64,000 nt of DNA. Source: Haemophilus haemolyticus M19501. Its GTDB lineage: Bacteria > Pseudomonadota > Gammaproteobacteria > Enterobacterales > Pasteurellaceae. The stretch lies in assembly GCF_000222025.1 (NCBI RefSeq), contig NZ_AFQO01000015.1, forward strand, positions 1 through 64,000, in the 5' to 3' direction. A program made the position numbers and the translations under genes. Numbering within the stretch: position 1 is the stretch's first letter; every line of letters starts with the position of its first letter. This document shows positions 11,110 through 22,137 of the stretch, one piece after another. The notes beneath the pieces were generated by a model. That model did no database searches, was not told the DNA's origin, and saw only the letters and a list, made by a program, of their open reading frames with translations.

Positions 11110-11973
11110 TTACTCTTCTGAATCTAAGATTTCATCTTTATTAATATCAGCGGGTGGATTATCCGCCAACCAGTTTGCTAAACGCGCATAATCTGCGATA
11201 GCCAGATTTTCTGCACGTGCATTTAAATCAATACCAAGTGCGGTCAGATTTTCAGGTGAAAATAATGTTGAGAGTGCATTACGCAGCGTTTTACGGCGTT
11301 GATTGAACGCTTGGGAGCAAACACGGTTCAACCAATATAAATCTTTTACAGGGTGCGGCAATTCCTTATGCGGAATTAAACGCACAACCGCTGAATCCAC
11401 TTTCGGTGCTGGTTTGAAGGCAGAAGGTGGCACTTCAAGTACTGGCATCACTTGGCAGAAATATTGCGCCATAATGGTTAAACGACCATAAGCTTTGCTA
11501 TTTGGTCCTGCGCATAAGCGTTTTACCACTTCTTTTTGCAGCATAAAGTGCATATCTTGAATCACATCATGATACTTAAATAAGTGGAACATCAATGGGG
11601 TGGAAATGTTGTAAGGCAAGTTACCAAACACACGTAATTTTTGACCTTTTTCTGCTAAATTCTCTTTTGTATAAAGCTCACCAAAATCAAATTGCATGGC
11701 ATCCGTTTCAATAACAGTCAGTTTCTGATGTAAAAATGGATGATGACGTAAACGTTCCGCTAAGTCTCGGTCAAGCTCTACCACAGTTAGATGATCGACA
11801 AGTTCACCAACAGGCTCTGTTAATGCACCAAGTCCCGGACCAATTTCCACTAAGAATTGATTAGGTTGTGGGTAAATCGCTGCCACGATACCTTGAATTA
11901 CAGAAGTATCATGTAAAAAGTTTTGACCAAAGCGTTTACGCGCCGTATGACCTAAGTGTTTTTTTGAATTCAT
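11110..11973 (-). CDS. rsmA: 16S rRNA dimethyladenosine transferase RsmA (KsgA)
   Basis: This 287-residue enzyme dimethylates A1518 and A1519 near the 3' end of 16S rRNA and checkpoints small-subunit assembly; its loss confers kasugamycin resistance. Visible motifs are the N-terminal [10 protein letters not shown], the SAM-binding [13 protein letters not shown] (about 42-54) and the catalytic NLPYNIS (about 118-124). The C-terminal helical domain is complete with a slightly long acidic tail ([10 protein letters not shown]). It heads the operon with apaH and the HI_0552-family gene. Confidence 0.97.
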   Translation of the reverse strand: MNSKKHLGHTARKRFGQNFLHDTSVIQGIVAAIYPQPNQFLVEIGPGLGALTEPVGELVDHLTVVELDRDLAERLRHHPFLHQKLTVIETDAMQFDFGELYTKENLAEKGQKLRVFGNLPYNISTPLMFHLFKYHDVIQDMHFMLQKEVVKRLCAGPNSKAYGRLTIMAQYFCQVMPVLEVPPSAFKPAPKVDSAVVRLIPHKELPHPVKDLYWLNRVCSQAFNQRRKTLRNALSTLFSPENLTALGIDLNARAENLAIADYARLANWLADNPPADINKDEILDSEE

Positions 11974-12055
11974 ATACTATCTTTTTTTATAAAAGTGCGG
12001 TTATTATAGGGCTTGTTTTGGCTTTGTAAATCATTGTTAACTTATGCTAATTTGA

Positions 12056-12397
<342 letters not shown>

Positions 12398-12416
12398 TTA
12401 CAGAAGATTTGAGATA

Positions 12417-12450
12417 GGCCGATATTATTACAATATCGGCCTTCTTTTTT
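12417..12450 (+). terminator. infA terminator
   Basis: GGCCGATATT and AATATCGGCC form a perfect 10-bp stem with a 5-nt loop, followed by a long T-run. Confidence 0.92.
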
Positions 12451-12474
12451 TTGGTTAAAAAGAACTCAAACGGG

Positions 12475-12502
12475 TTGCGGAACGTAAAAAAATCGGTATA
12501 AT
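12475..12502 (+). promoter_or_regulatory. rpsF operon promoter
   Basis: TTGCGG (12475-12480), a 16-nt spacer and TATAAT (12497-12502) make a good sigma-70 promoter. Transcription would start near 12509, giving a leader of about 90 nt before rpsF. Confidence 0.75.
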
Positions 12503-12509
12503 CCGCAAA

Positions 12510-12597
12510 CCTTAGCCACATTGAATTTTTCGTTCCTTGCCTTTGCAGATTGGTGGCTGATCTACGTCAAAGGCTGATTAACCCGTAAGGAGCAGTA
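12510..12597 (+). promoter_or_regulatory. rpsF leader, candidate S6:S18 autoregulatory RNA
   Basis: GCCTTTG (12539-12545) pairs with CAAAGGC (12568-12574), closing a hairpin with an inner AGAT/ATCT stem. A competing pairing, AGCCAC (12514-12519) with GTGGCT (12553-12558), is mutually exclusive with it. The S6:S18 complex is known to repress its own operon through a leader motif in many bacteria. The alternative pairings are seen; the regulator is inferred. Confidence 0.45.
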
Positions 12598-12975
12598 ATG
12601 CGTCACTACGAAATCGTGTTTATGGTTCATCCGGACCAAAGCGAGCAAGTACCAGGTATGATCGAACGTTACACCGGTTCTGTAAAAGAAGCTGGTGGTC
12701 AAGTTCATCGCCTAGAAGATTGGGGTCGTCGTCAATTAGCGTACCCAATTAATAAATTACACAAAGCACATTATGTGCTTATGAATGTAGAAGCGCCTCA
12801 ACAAGTCATCGACGAGCTAGAAACGACTTTCCGTTATAACGATGCTGTATTACGCAGTCTTGTTATCCATACTAAGCACGCCGTAACAGAAGCGTCCCCA
12901 ATGAAAGCGGCTAAAGAAGAACGTAAACCTTTAGCTGAAGTTGAAAACAACGATTTTGAGGATGCTGAAGAGTAA
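12598..12975 (+). CDS. rpsF: 30S ribosomal protein S6
   Basis: This 125-residue ribosomal protein binds the central domain of 16S rRNA together with S18, encoded two genes on. It begins [20 protein letters not shown], the conserved S6 start, and ends in a glutamate/aspartate-rich tail ([12 protein letters not shown]) like the E. coli protein that RimK modifies. The start follows a strong AAGGAG. Its 3' end overlaps priB by 14 bp. It is the first gene of rpsF-priB-rpsR-rplI. Confidence 0.98.
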   Translation: MRHYEIVFMVHPDQSEQVPGMIERYTGSVKEAGGQVHRLEDWGRRQLAYPINKLHKAHYVLMNVEAPQQVIDELETTFRYNDAVLRSLVIHTKHAVTEASPMKAAKEERKPLAEVENNDFEDAEE

Positions 12976-13288
12976 TTTGAAAATTGATAATCGTTTTTCG
13001 GTTATGGGAGTCGTTTCTCAGTTGCCAAAGCGATTAAAGAGCCCTAGTGGAATTGAGCATTGCAAGTTTTTGTTAGAACATCGTTCTGATCAGATTGAAG
13101 GTGGTTTCACACGTCAAGCTTGGTTAAAGATGCCAGTTCAAATTAGTGGTAATCAATTGATAGAAAAAACTCAAAGCATTACGGTCGGTAGTAAAATTTT
13201 GGTGGTGGGATTTATTACATCACATAAAACCCAAAGTGGGTTATGCCAATTAGTTTTACATGCCGAGCAAATCGAATTTATAGATTAG
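12962..13288 (+). CDS. priB: Primosomal replication protein N (PriB)
   Basis: This 108-residue single-domain OB-fold protein binds single-stranded DNA and helps PriA reload the replisome at collapsed forks. Its sequence ([14 protein letters not shown], then [13 protein letters not shown]) follows the PriB/SSB fold. Its place between rpsF and rpsR is diagnostic. The ATG at 12962 lies inside the last codons of rpsF, preceded by TTTTGAGG, so the two are probably translationally coupled; an upstream TTG frame is not supported. Confidence 0.93.
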   Translation: MLKSNLKIDNRFSVMGVVSQLPKRLKSPSGIEHCKFLLEHRSDQIEGGFTRQAWLKMPVQISGNQLIEKTQSITVGSKILVVGFITSHKTQSGLCQLVLHAEQIEFID

Positions 13289-13528
<240 letters not shown>

Positions 13529-13544
13529 TTAAGGAGATACGGTA

Positions 13545-13994
13545 ATGCAAGTAATTCTTTTAGATAAAATTGTTCACTTAGGTCAAGTGGGCGATCAAGT
13601 AAATGTTAAATCAGGTTTTGCACGTAACTTCTTAATCCCACAAGGTAAAGCAGTTATGGCAACTAAAGCTAACATTGAACACTTTGAAGCACGTCGTGCA
13701 GAATTAGAAGCCGCAGCAGCAGCAAATCTTGCAGCAGCTCAAGCTCGTGCAGCAGAAGTTACTGCATTAGGTTCTGTGACTATTGCATCTAAAGCAGGTG
13801 ATGAAGGTCGTTTATTCGGCGCAATCACTACTCGTGATGTGGCAGAAGCAGTAACTGCAGCAGGCGTTAAAATTGCGAAAAGTGAAGTTCGTTTACCAAA
13901 CGGTCCAATCCGTACTCTTGGTGACCACGATGTTCGTTTCCAACTTCACGGTGAAGTATTTGCAACATTAGATGTAATCGTTGTTGCAGAATAA
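13545..13994 (+). CDS. rplI: 50S ribosomal protein L9
   Basis: This 149-residue two-domain protein stretches out from the base of the L1 stalk. The N domain ([32 protein letters not shown]) is followed by a long connecting helix rich in alanine and glutamate (about 45-75) and the C domain. Length equals that of E. coli L9. It is the last gene of the operon and is followed by a terminator. Confidence 0.98.
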   Translation: MQVILLDKIVHLGQVGDQVNVKSGFARNFLIPQGKAVMATKANIEHFEARRAELEAAAAANLAAAQARAAEVTALGSVTIASKAGDEGRLFGAITTRDVAEAVTAAGVKIAKSEVRLPNGPIRTLGDHDVRFQLHGEVFATLDVIVVAE

Positions 13995-14013
13995 TTTGTC
14001 AGATAGGCAAAAT

Positions 14014-14042
14014 AAAACCCGGTCTTAGATCGGGTTTTTTAT
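14014..14042 (+). terminator. rplI operon terminator
   Basis: AAACCCG and CGGGTTT pair around a short loop, followed by a T-run, 20 nt after the rplI stop. Confidence 0.88.
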
Positions 14043-14060
14043 TATTAGTTTAACGTAATA

Positions 14061-14086
14061 AAAAAGGAGCTATAGCTCCTTTTTAT
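14061..14086. terminator. Perfect palindrome terminator at the rpoD 3' end
   Basis: AAAAAGGAGCTA followed by its exact reverse complement makes a 24-bp palindrome flanked by A and T runs, able to terminate in both directions. It sits 10 bp beyond the rpoD stop. Confidence 0.85.
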
Positions 14087-14095
14087 TTGTAACGT

Positions 14096-15481
14096 TTAGT
14101 CGTCAAGGAAACTTCTTAATGTTTCTGATCGGCTCGGATGACGTAATTTACGTAACGCTTTTGCTTCAATTTGACGAATACGTTCACGTGTGACATCGAA
14201 TTGTTTACCCACTTCTTCAAGCGTATGGTCGGTATTCATATCTATACCAAAACGCATGCGCAATACTTTTGCTTCTCGTGGTGTTAGGCCTTCAAGAACT
14301 TCATGGGTCGCGACTCTTAAACTTTGTGCTGTTGCTGAATCTAAAGGAAGTTCTAAGGTTGAATCTTCAATAAAATCACCTAAATGTGAGTCATCGTCAT
14401 CACCGATAGGCGTTTCCATAGAAATTGGCTCTTTTGCAATTTTCAATACTTTACGGATTTTATCTTCCGGCATTCCCATACGTTCAGCTAATTCTTCTGG
14501 CGTTGCTTCACGTCCCATTTCTTGTAATAACTGGCGAGAAATGCGGTTAAGTTTATTGATTGTTTCAATCATATGTACCGGAATACGGATTGTGCGAGCT
14601 TGATCCGCAATAGAGCGCGTAATGGCTTGGCGAATCCACCAAGTAGCATATGTAGAGAATTTATAACCACGGCGATACTCAAATTTATCTACCGCTTTCA
14701 TTAAACCAATATTCCCTTCTTGAATTAAGTCTAGGAATTGTAAACCGCGGTTCGTATATTTTTTCGCGATGGAAATTACTAAACGTAAGTTAGCTTCTAC
14801 CATTTCTTTTTTAGCGCGACGAGCTTTTTGTTCACCTCTAGCTACCGCATCACAAATATCACGCATTTGGGTAATGGTAAGTTTCGTATTTTCTTCAATG
14901 TTAGCTAAGTTGTTTAATGCCTCAAGAATACGTTCTTCATATTTTGGTAAGCGTTTTGCCCATGGTTTGCTTGATTTTAAGGCTTTTTGTACCCATTCAG
15001 TATTGCTGCCATTAGTCGTAATGAGTTTTTCAAAATCATCTTTTGGTATTCCTGCAATATCAACTAATATTTTTTGTAATTGACGTTCTTCGTAGCGCAC
15101 ACGTTTCATCATTTCTTTCATTGATAAAACGAGTAAATCGAATTGTTTTGGTACTAAGCGGAATTGTTTAAATATTTCACCAAGCAGTGCAATTTGATCC
15201 TGGGCACGTTTTCCTGAGCGACCATGTTTTTCAATAACAGCAAGCGTTTTGCTGTGTTGCTCTTTTAGCTGTTGGAATTTTTCTCTCGCGACCTCTGGAT
15301 CGATGCTATTATCAGATTCGCTTGAATCTGATGTAGATTCTGATTCGCTTTCGTCTTCATCTTCATTGTCTTCAACATCTGCACTTTCTGATTCTTCTCC
15401 GTCTTCAGAAAAGTTTTCGTCAATGACATTATGTTCTTCTATTTCGGCATTTGGATCGACAAAACCTGTAATTAAGTCAGA
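14096..15481 (-). pseudogene. rpoD: RNA polymerase sigma-70 (RpoD), 5'-truncated copy
   Basis: The C-terminal roughly 460 residues of the primary sigma factor are present: the acidic non-conserved region, regions 2.1-2.4 ([21 protein letters not shown], then [17 protein letters not shown]), region 3, and region 4 with [20 protein letters not shown]. The reading frame stays open past the first internal ATG (15121) up to about 15481, where the RpoD-like sequence [13 protein letters not shown] stops abruptly. Upstream is a TonB receptor gene on the other strand. Region 1.1, most of 1.2, the start codon and the promoter are missing. RpoD is essential, so an intact copy must exist elsewhere or the join is artefactual. 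Confidence 0.93.
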
Positions 15482-17177
15482 AAAAAGGCTAAATGATAAT
15501 TTAGGAATGGTTTTTGGCTATAGCCGTAGAACATCATCTATTGAACAAAATCGTTTAATTGGCTTTGATCAAAATGCCAATAACAAAGCACAGTTAGACA
15601 AACAAAATCATCAACGACTTTCTGATAATCTTTTATTAAATTTCAATTGGACACCGCAAGAAAAAGAACGTATTGAACTCGGTTTACGTTATTCAAATTA
15701 TAAAGAATTGAAATATTTCAAGGAAAATATAAATAACAACGTAAGCGATTATCATCAAGCATTGGGGACAACACTAGCTTGGGTGCATTCATTCAACTCT
15801 GGCGTTTGGACAAATACCTTAGCATACGATCGTTTTAAGGATAAGCGTAAATCATCCTCGAATAATGTTGAAACAACATCGGTGTCAAATGAAGATTATG
15901 AGCAACTTTATAATTTCGAAAAAGGCGGGCATGGTAATAGCCGTTTAACCCAAGATAATTTACATTTTTCTACTGAATATGTAATGGATCCTTTTTATTT
16001 AGCTTCTACGGAGCATTCTATTTCTATTGGTGGAATTTATCAGGCAACCAAATATCAATTCTATCGCCCACAGGATGTTCATTCAAAAATAATATTATCT
16101 ACTTTACAAAGTGATGGGACTATGGATAGTTCAGATCCTATAGAAAGTACAACATCAAAAGGTCGTGTTAAAACCAGCTATCAAAATATCGCTATTTATG
16201 CTGAAGATTTAATTAAATGGCGTAAATTTGAATTTCGACCAGGCATTCGCATTGAACGTGATGATTATTTAAAAAATAATAATATCGCCCCGCGTTTTGT
16301 TGCACGTTACCGACTTTGGGATAATACAGGATTTACATTGGGTTTAAATCGTTATTACGGTCGTTCTTTTGCTTCGTTAAAATTAGCGAATGGTATTTTA
16401 AAGCTTAATAATAATCCAACACGTCAGCATCAAAACTTTTCATCCCTAAAAAGCCCTTATGCAGATGAATTAAGCTTAAGCTTTGATCAGAATATGGGTA
16501 ATTTGGCACTCAAACTTGGTTATATTCATCGTGATAATAAAAATCGTATCATATTGAAACGAGGAAAGATTGTAGGGGGAATAAAGAAAAATAGTTATAT
16601 TAATGGGCGTCCGTTTGGTGTTGATATTTATACTTTCCAACTTAACAATATAGAACCTTGGAAATTAGGTAAAACTTATTGGACTACGTCACTTGGTTTT
16701 GATTGGTTAAATACAAAACGAGCTGATGGCGAAGAATTTGATCTGAATAAACTTGTTTCTTTAGATGGTAAATTAATGACTTATCGTGAAATGTTACGAC
16801 AAGTTAATAGTAACACTGAAGATTGGATTGCTCGTTTAGGTATTGATATGACGATACCAGATTACGATATTACTTGGTCAAATAAAGTGTATATGAAAGC
16901 ACCAATTCGTCGTTATGATTTGATTGACAGCGATAACGATGATGACACTCCACGCTATCGTAGCTATCACTATGGCAGACATACACAATGGGATAGCAGC
17001 ATTCGTTGGCAACCAACCATTAGAGGTAAGCATAGCGTTTATATGCAAGTAGATATTTTAAATGTTCTCAATAAAACACGTAAAAATAAAGTCGCTACTG
17101 CTATCTCTACCAGCGATGAATATGGTGTTTATACGCCTGGACGTGAATTTTGGCTAGAAGTTGGCTATCAATTCTAA
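15482..17177 (+). pseudogene. TonB-dependent outer membrane receptor, 5'-truncated
   Basis: About 560 C-terminal residues of a TonB-dependent receptor barrel begin at the rpoD junction ([16 protein letters not shown]) and run to a normal end. Beta-barrel alternation is evident and the last residue is the outer-membrane signature Phe (WLEVGYQF). Signal peptide, TonB box, plug domain and promoter are lost. From memory it corresponds to Rd HI1369, beside the M16 protease HI1368. A 642-residue open frame starting at 15249 is an artefact: its serine-rich first 77 codons are the antisense of the rpoD acidic region. Confidence 0.9.
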
Positions 17178-17227
17178 TTATCTTCAATGTATAGGGCTTA
17201 TGGGTTTTTGAAATGTCCACCAGCCCT

Positions 17228-17267
17228 ACTCTACGCTAGTTTTACTTAGCGTAGAGTTTTCTTTTTT
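17228..17267 (+). terminator. Terminator after the receptor remnant
   Basis: ACTCTACGC (17228-17236) and GCGTAGAGT (17249-17257) form a 9-bp stem, followed by a T-rich run. It separates the receptor from the downstream protease gene. Confidence 0.8.
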
Positions 17268-17280
17268 CTAGGTAAAAATA

Positions 17281-20061
17281 ATGAAAAAAATAACCGCACT
17301 TTTTTTACTTATCTTTTCACTAATTGCTTGTCAATCCTTGGAACTATCGCCCAATAGTGATTTACCTTTTGATCCAAATATTCAGCACGGTAAACTATCA
17401 AATGGTTTGCAATACTTTGTATTAAAAAATACTGAACCCAAAGAACGCGTTTATATTCGATTAGTAATTAATGCAGGCTCAATGCACGAAGATGATGATC
17501 AAAAAGGCATTGCCCATTTAGTTGAACATATGGCATTTAATGGCTCAAAGAAATATCCAGAAAATCAAATTATTAATGCGTTAGAAAAACTTGGAATGAA
17601 ATTTGCACGAGATATTAATGCTTTTACCGATTTTGAAAATACAGTCTATACTTTAAATTTAGATAGCAATAATCAGCAAAAATTAGAATTGGCTTTTGAT
17701 GTTATCAATGAATGGATGAATAATATTACTTTTTTGCCTAAAGATGTGGATGGCGAACGTGGTGTAGTACAAGAAGAATGGCGGAGACGTTTAAGCCCAA
17801 TGCTACGTATTGGCAATAAGAAAAGTGCTATTGAAATGGCTGGTTCTCGTTATGTATTGCGTGATCCTATTGGAGATATGGATATTATTAAAACAATTTC
17901 AGCTAAACGCGTCGCTGATTTTTACCACAAATGGTATCGACCAGATAATATGTCAGTAATTATTGTAGGCGATATTGATACAAAACAAGTAGTAAAACTA
18001 TTAAAACAAAACCTATCCCAAGAAAACCCAATAACTAAAACAACATTGGAAAAAATTGATTTTAATATTCCTCTTATCAACAAATGGCGATTAGATTCTA
18101 TTTCTGAACAAGGCACAACAATTCCGAGTATTGAATTAAGTTTTTTTGAAAATACAATTGAAACCAATACATTAGCGAGTTATAAACAAGAATTAATTCA
18201 GCAAATTACCACTCGATTGCTTAATTTACGTTTACAGCAATGGGAAAAAGAGACAGAAAATGGCGTAGATTCTGCAAATTTTTATCGTACTCATTTAGGT
18301 AAAGAAACCCTACAAAGCATTTTTTCTCTCCAGCTTATAGATACACAATATTCAAAAACGATAGATAAATTATTTGCCTTTATTGCCAGTATAAAACAAC
18401 AAGGTTTTACTCAAAATGAATTAAACGGAGAGATTAAACGCTTAACTCAACTCAATGAAAAACAATTAAATATTCGTTCTGGTAGTTTAAAAATTGCTGA
18501 TGATCTCATTACTTCTGTGGCAAATAAGCAAGTGGTATTGAGCGTGAATGATCGTTATGAACTCAATAAACGTTTTTTATCTCAAATTACATTAGCTGAT
18601 TTACAACGCACGTTAAATCAAACCTTAACATTAAAAGCAAAATTATTATTAATCACTCAACCCTTGCCACAAAAAGCCTTGCCTTTTGATGTAGCAGAAA
18701 TAGAAACTCGTTGGAACAATGCAATGAAAATGCAACAACATCAATGGGATGAAAAAAAACAACTCGAAAAATTACCGCACTTAACATTTAACACAGGCTC
18801 ACTTTCTCAAGAAAAATACTGGGATCGTGGCGATATTTATGAATTTCGTTTAAGTAATGGAAGTAAATTGATCTACCACTATAGTGACAAAACTCCAAAT
18901 CAAGTACATTTTCGTGCTGTTACTCAAGGTGGTTTACGTTCTATCCCAGATAAGGACTATCACTTATTACGTGCTGCCGTTAGTGTAGTTGATGAAACAG
19001 GTGTTGGAGAACTTTCTCTTTCTGCGGTTAATCAAATTTTTTCGCGTGATCCATTGGTAATTGCAACTGTGATTGATGATGATAAACAAGGTTTTACTGG
19101 TGTATCTAAACCTAAGGATTTGGAAAATTTACTGACATTGTTCCGCTTAAAATTACGTTCATCCCCTATATCCGATCTTGCCTTAGAAAAATATCGACGT
19201 GAAACCCGTGATTATTTCAAACAGATTGATTTAGAAACACAATTTATGCAAGCCGTTTCAAAACTACGCTTTCCAAATATTGAAACTGTCTATACTCAAA
19301 AACAAGCACAGCAATTCGCATTTGATAAAAACCAATTAAGTAACGCTTATCAACGTTATATTTTAAATAAAACAGATTTTACCTATTTTATTATTGGCGA
19401 CATTGAACTTAATCAAGTAAAGAAATTGGCGGAACGTTATTTAGCTTCTATTGAATCAAAAACTCAGATCCGCCATTTTGTCCCGACTATTATTCATACA
19501 CCAACTCAATCATTTATTATGAATGGTTTGAAAGAACCGAGAGCTGATGTAGAAATATACCTTACCGCAGATAATACTTGGCGAGCGGAACAAAAATATT
19601 TATTCAATATTCTTGCGGATATTGTGCAAGAAAAATTACGCTTAATTCTACGTGAAAAAGTTTCTGGTATTTATTCTGTAAATAGTTGGTTTATGCAAGA
19701 TGTTCATACACCACAAATTGAGGGAAAAATTGAATTTAGTTGCGACCCTAAGCGCGTAGAGGAACTTACGCATCTTACAAATCAGGTACTAGATGATATT
19801 GTAAAAAATGGCATTGATGAAAACTTATTACGTAAAAAACTAGCGGAACAACATACTCAGATTCGACGTGAATTTGATTCTTTAGTTTCAGTTGCTTCGA
19901 TTATTGAAGAAAGTTACTGGCAACAAGATAATCCAGATGCTATTTATACCTATCAACATTTAGATCAGTTAGCGACAAAAGCCACAATAGATGCGTTGGC
20001 GCAAAAAGCCCTAAAAAAATCAGGCAGATTTGTCAGCGTATTAAAAGCAGCTACTTATTAG
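17281..20061 (+). CDS. PqqL-type M16 zinc protease, lipoprotein
   Basis: This 926-residue M16 (pitrilysin) family metallopeptidase has an inverted zinc motif HLVEH with the distal ligand Glu in GVVQEEW about 75 residues later, and a second inactive-type M16 half in the C-terminal part. The N terminus is a lipoprotein signal with lipobox LIAC (Cys17), so the enzyme is probably anchored in the periplasm. E. coli PqqL and Pectobacterium FusC belong here; FusC cleaves ferredoxin imported by its partner TonB receptor. The neighbouring receptor suggests the same kind of iron-scavenging pair. The name pqqL is historical and does not imply PQQ synthesis. Confidence 0.88.
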   Translation: MKKITALFLLIFSLIACQSLELSPNSDLPFDPNIQHGKLSNGLQYFVLKNTEPKERVYIRLVINAGSMHEDDDQKGIAHLVEHMAFNGSKKYPENQIINALEKLGMKFARDINAFTDFENTVYTLNLDSNNQQKLELAFDVINEWMNNITFLPKDVDGERGVVQEEWRRRLSPMLRIGNKKSAIEMAGSRYVLRDPIGDMDIIKTISAKRVADFYHKWYRPDNMSVIIVGDIDTKQVVKLLKQNLSQENPITKTTLEKIDFNIPLINKWRLDSISEQGTTIPSIELSFFENTIETNTLASYKQELIQQITTRLLNLRLQQWEKETENGVDSANFYRTHLGKETLQSIFSLQLIDTQYSKTIDKLFAFIASIKQQGFTQNELNGEIKRLTQLNEKQLNIRSGSLKIADDLITSVANKQVVLSVNDRYELNKRFLSQITLADLQRTLNQTLTLKAKLLLITQPLPQKALPFDVAEIETRWNNAMKMQQHQWDEKKQLEKLPHLTFNTGSLSQEKYWDRGDIYEFRLSNGSKLIYHYSDKTPNQVHFRAVTQGGLRSIPDKDYHLLRAAVSVVDETGVGELSLSAVNQIFSRDPLVIATVIDDDKQGFTGVSKPKDLENLLTLFRLKLRSSPISDLALEKYRRETRDYFKQIDLETQFMQAVSKLRFPNIETVYTQKQAQQFAFDKNQLSNAYQRYILNKTDFTYFIIGDIELNQVKKLAERYLASIESKTQIRHFVPTIIHTPTQSFIMNGLKEPRADVEIYLTADNTWRAEQKYLFNILADIVQEKLRLILREKVSGIYSVNSWFMQDVHTPQIEGKIEFSCDPKRVEELTHLTNQVLDDIVKNGIDENLLRKKLAEQHTQIRREFDSLVSVASIIEESYWQQDNPDAIYTYQHLDQLATKATIDALAQKALKKSGRFVSVLKAATY

Positions 20062-20102
20062 AAAATAAATGAAATCTCAATAGATCTGAAACAGATAAAA
20101 AT

Positions 20103-20134
20103 AACGGTGATCGTTTAAACGATCACCGTTAAAT
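20103..20134. terminator. Bidirectional terminator between the protease and thrS
   Basis: AACGGTGATCGTTT is followed directly by its exact reverse complement, a perfect 28-bp palindrome (20103-20130) with A/T tracts on both sides. It serves the two converging genes. Confidence 0.85.
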
Positions 20135-20183
20135 TAAAATCACTGTTGAAACAATAAATTATATTGGTTATTTTCGAAAAGTA

Positions 20184-22117
20184 TTACTCTTCATTCAATA
20201 ACTTTAATTCACGGCTTCTTACTTGATTTTTCAAGATTTCCGCAAATTCTTCCACTGTAAATGAGCCTAAATCTGCACCTTTACGGGTACGTACTGCCAC
20301 TTTACCTTCTGCGATTTCTTTATCGCCACAAACGAGCATATAAGGCACGCGACGTAAAGTATGTTCACGGATTTTGAAGCCCACTTTTTCATTTCGGAGG
20401 TCTGCTTTAACACGTAAACCTGCATCAGATAAGGTTTTAACGACTTGTTGTACATAGTCGGATTGGCTATCAGTGATATTCATTACAACTACTTGAGTTG
20501 GGGCTAACCACGCAGGGAAGAAACCTGCATATTCTTCGGTAATAATACCAATAAAACGCTCAATTGAGCCTAAAATCGCACGATGAATCATTACTGGGGT
20601 TTTACGGCTATTGTCTTCTGCCACATAAGTTGCATCTAAACGACCTGGTAACGCGAAGTCTAATTGCACTGTACCACATTGCCACTCACGACCTAAACAA
20701 TCGCGTAGTGCAAACTCAATTTTTGGGCCATAGAATGCGCCTTCGCCTTCTTGGATTTCATATTCCAAGCCGTTATGTGCTAATGCAGCTGCAAGACCTG
20801 CTTCCGCACGATCCCACATTTCATCTGAACCGATACGATTTTCAGGGCGAGTAGAAAGTTTTACTGCAATATTAGTGAAACCAAAGGTGCTATAAATGTC
20901 ATACACCATTTTGATACAGCTAGTTACTTCGCTCTCAATTTGATCTTCAGTACAGAAAATATGCGCATCATCTTGAGTAAAGCCACGCACACGCATTAAA
21001 CCGTGTAAAGAACCTGATGGTTCATTACGATGGCAAGAACCAAATTCCGCCATACGGATTGGTAAATCACGGTAAGATTTTAAACCTTGATTATAAAAAT
21101 CTGAACGTGTCCTGGGCAGTTCATCGGTTTAATTGCGTATTCACGGTTTTCAGATTGGGTTGTGAACATTAAATCTGCGTAATTTTGCCAGTGACCTGTT
21201 TTTTCCCACAACACTCGATCCATCATAAATGGGCCTTTTACTTCTTGATAATCGTATTGTTTTAATTTAGTACGCACGAACGTTTCAAGCTCACGGAAAA
21301 TTGTCCAACCATCGTTATGCCAGAACACCATACCTGGTGCTTCTTCTTGCATATGATATAAATCTAATGCTTTACCAATTTTACGGTGGTCACGTTTTGC
21401 CGCTTCTTCTAAGCGTGTTAAGTATTCAGCAAGCTGTTTTTTATCCGCCCAAGCCGTACCATAGATACGTTGTAACATTTTGTTTTTACTGTCGCCACGC
21501 CAGTACGCACCAGCGACTTTTTGTAATTTGAAATGCTGACAGAAACGCATATTTGGCACGTGTGGCCCACGGCACATATCAATATATTCTAAGTGATGAT
21601 ATAACGCAGGCGTTGCAGTACGTTCAATGTTTTCATCTAAAATTGCCATTTTGTATGGCTCGCCGCGTTTTTCAAAGGTATCACGCGCTTCTTGCCAAGT
21701 AACACGTTTTTTCACGACGTCATAATTGGTTTTTGCCAATTCCAACATACGTTTTTCGATTGCATCAATATCTTCTTGGGTTAAAGAGCGATCTAAATCT
21801 ACATCATAATAGAAGCCATTTTCAATGGTTGGGCCAATTGCCATTTTTACATCTGGGAATAATTGTTTAATAGCGTGTCCAAGCAAGTGAGCGCAAGAAT
21901 GGCGGATAATCTCTAAACCGTCTTCATCTTTTGCAGTAATAATTTCTAACGTTGCATCTTGCTCGATAACATCGCACGCATCGCGACGTTTTCCGTTTAC
22001 ACGGCCTGCAATAGTGGCTTTAGCAAGACCCGCACCAATATCTTGTGCGACTTCAAGAACAGAAACAGGATGATCGAATTGACGTTGGGAACCGTCAGGT
22101 AAAGTAATAATTGGCAT
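20184..22117 (-). pseudogene. thrS: Threonyl-tRNA synthetase with a 2-bp frameshift
   Basis: The gene reads as N-terminal (22117-21080) and C-terminal (21053-20184) open frames. Together they encode TGS and editing domains, the class II core with motif 1, the zinc-site cysteine in [12 protein letters not shown], motif 2 ([15 protein letters not shown]), motif 3 and the anticodon domain. The frame breaks just after HVQIF: the sequence reads ATT TTT ATA ATC instead of the expected ATT TTT AAT CAA, an extra TA at about 21090-21094. Removing it gives exactly 643 residues, the normal length. A single-copy essential gene should not be broken, so a sequencing error is likely. Confidence 0.93.
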
Positions 22118-22137
22118 TGTTTTTTCCTTATACAGTG

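Noticed and set aside
14190-15083. Two long plus-strand frames (14190-14603, 14769-15083)
   Set aside because: They are antisense to rpoD and have no codon pattern or ribosome binding site of their own.
15249-15481. Serine-rich N-terminal domain of a 642-residue protein (open frame 15249-17177)
   Set aside because: It is the antisense of the rpoD acidic Asp/Glu region; the repeated Ser codons come from GAA/GAT/TCA on the other strand. Only the part after 15482 is receptor.
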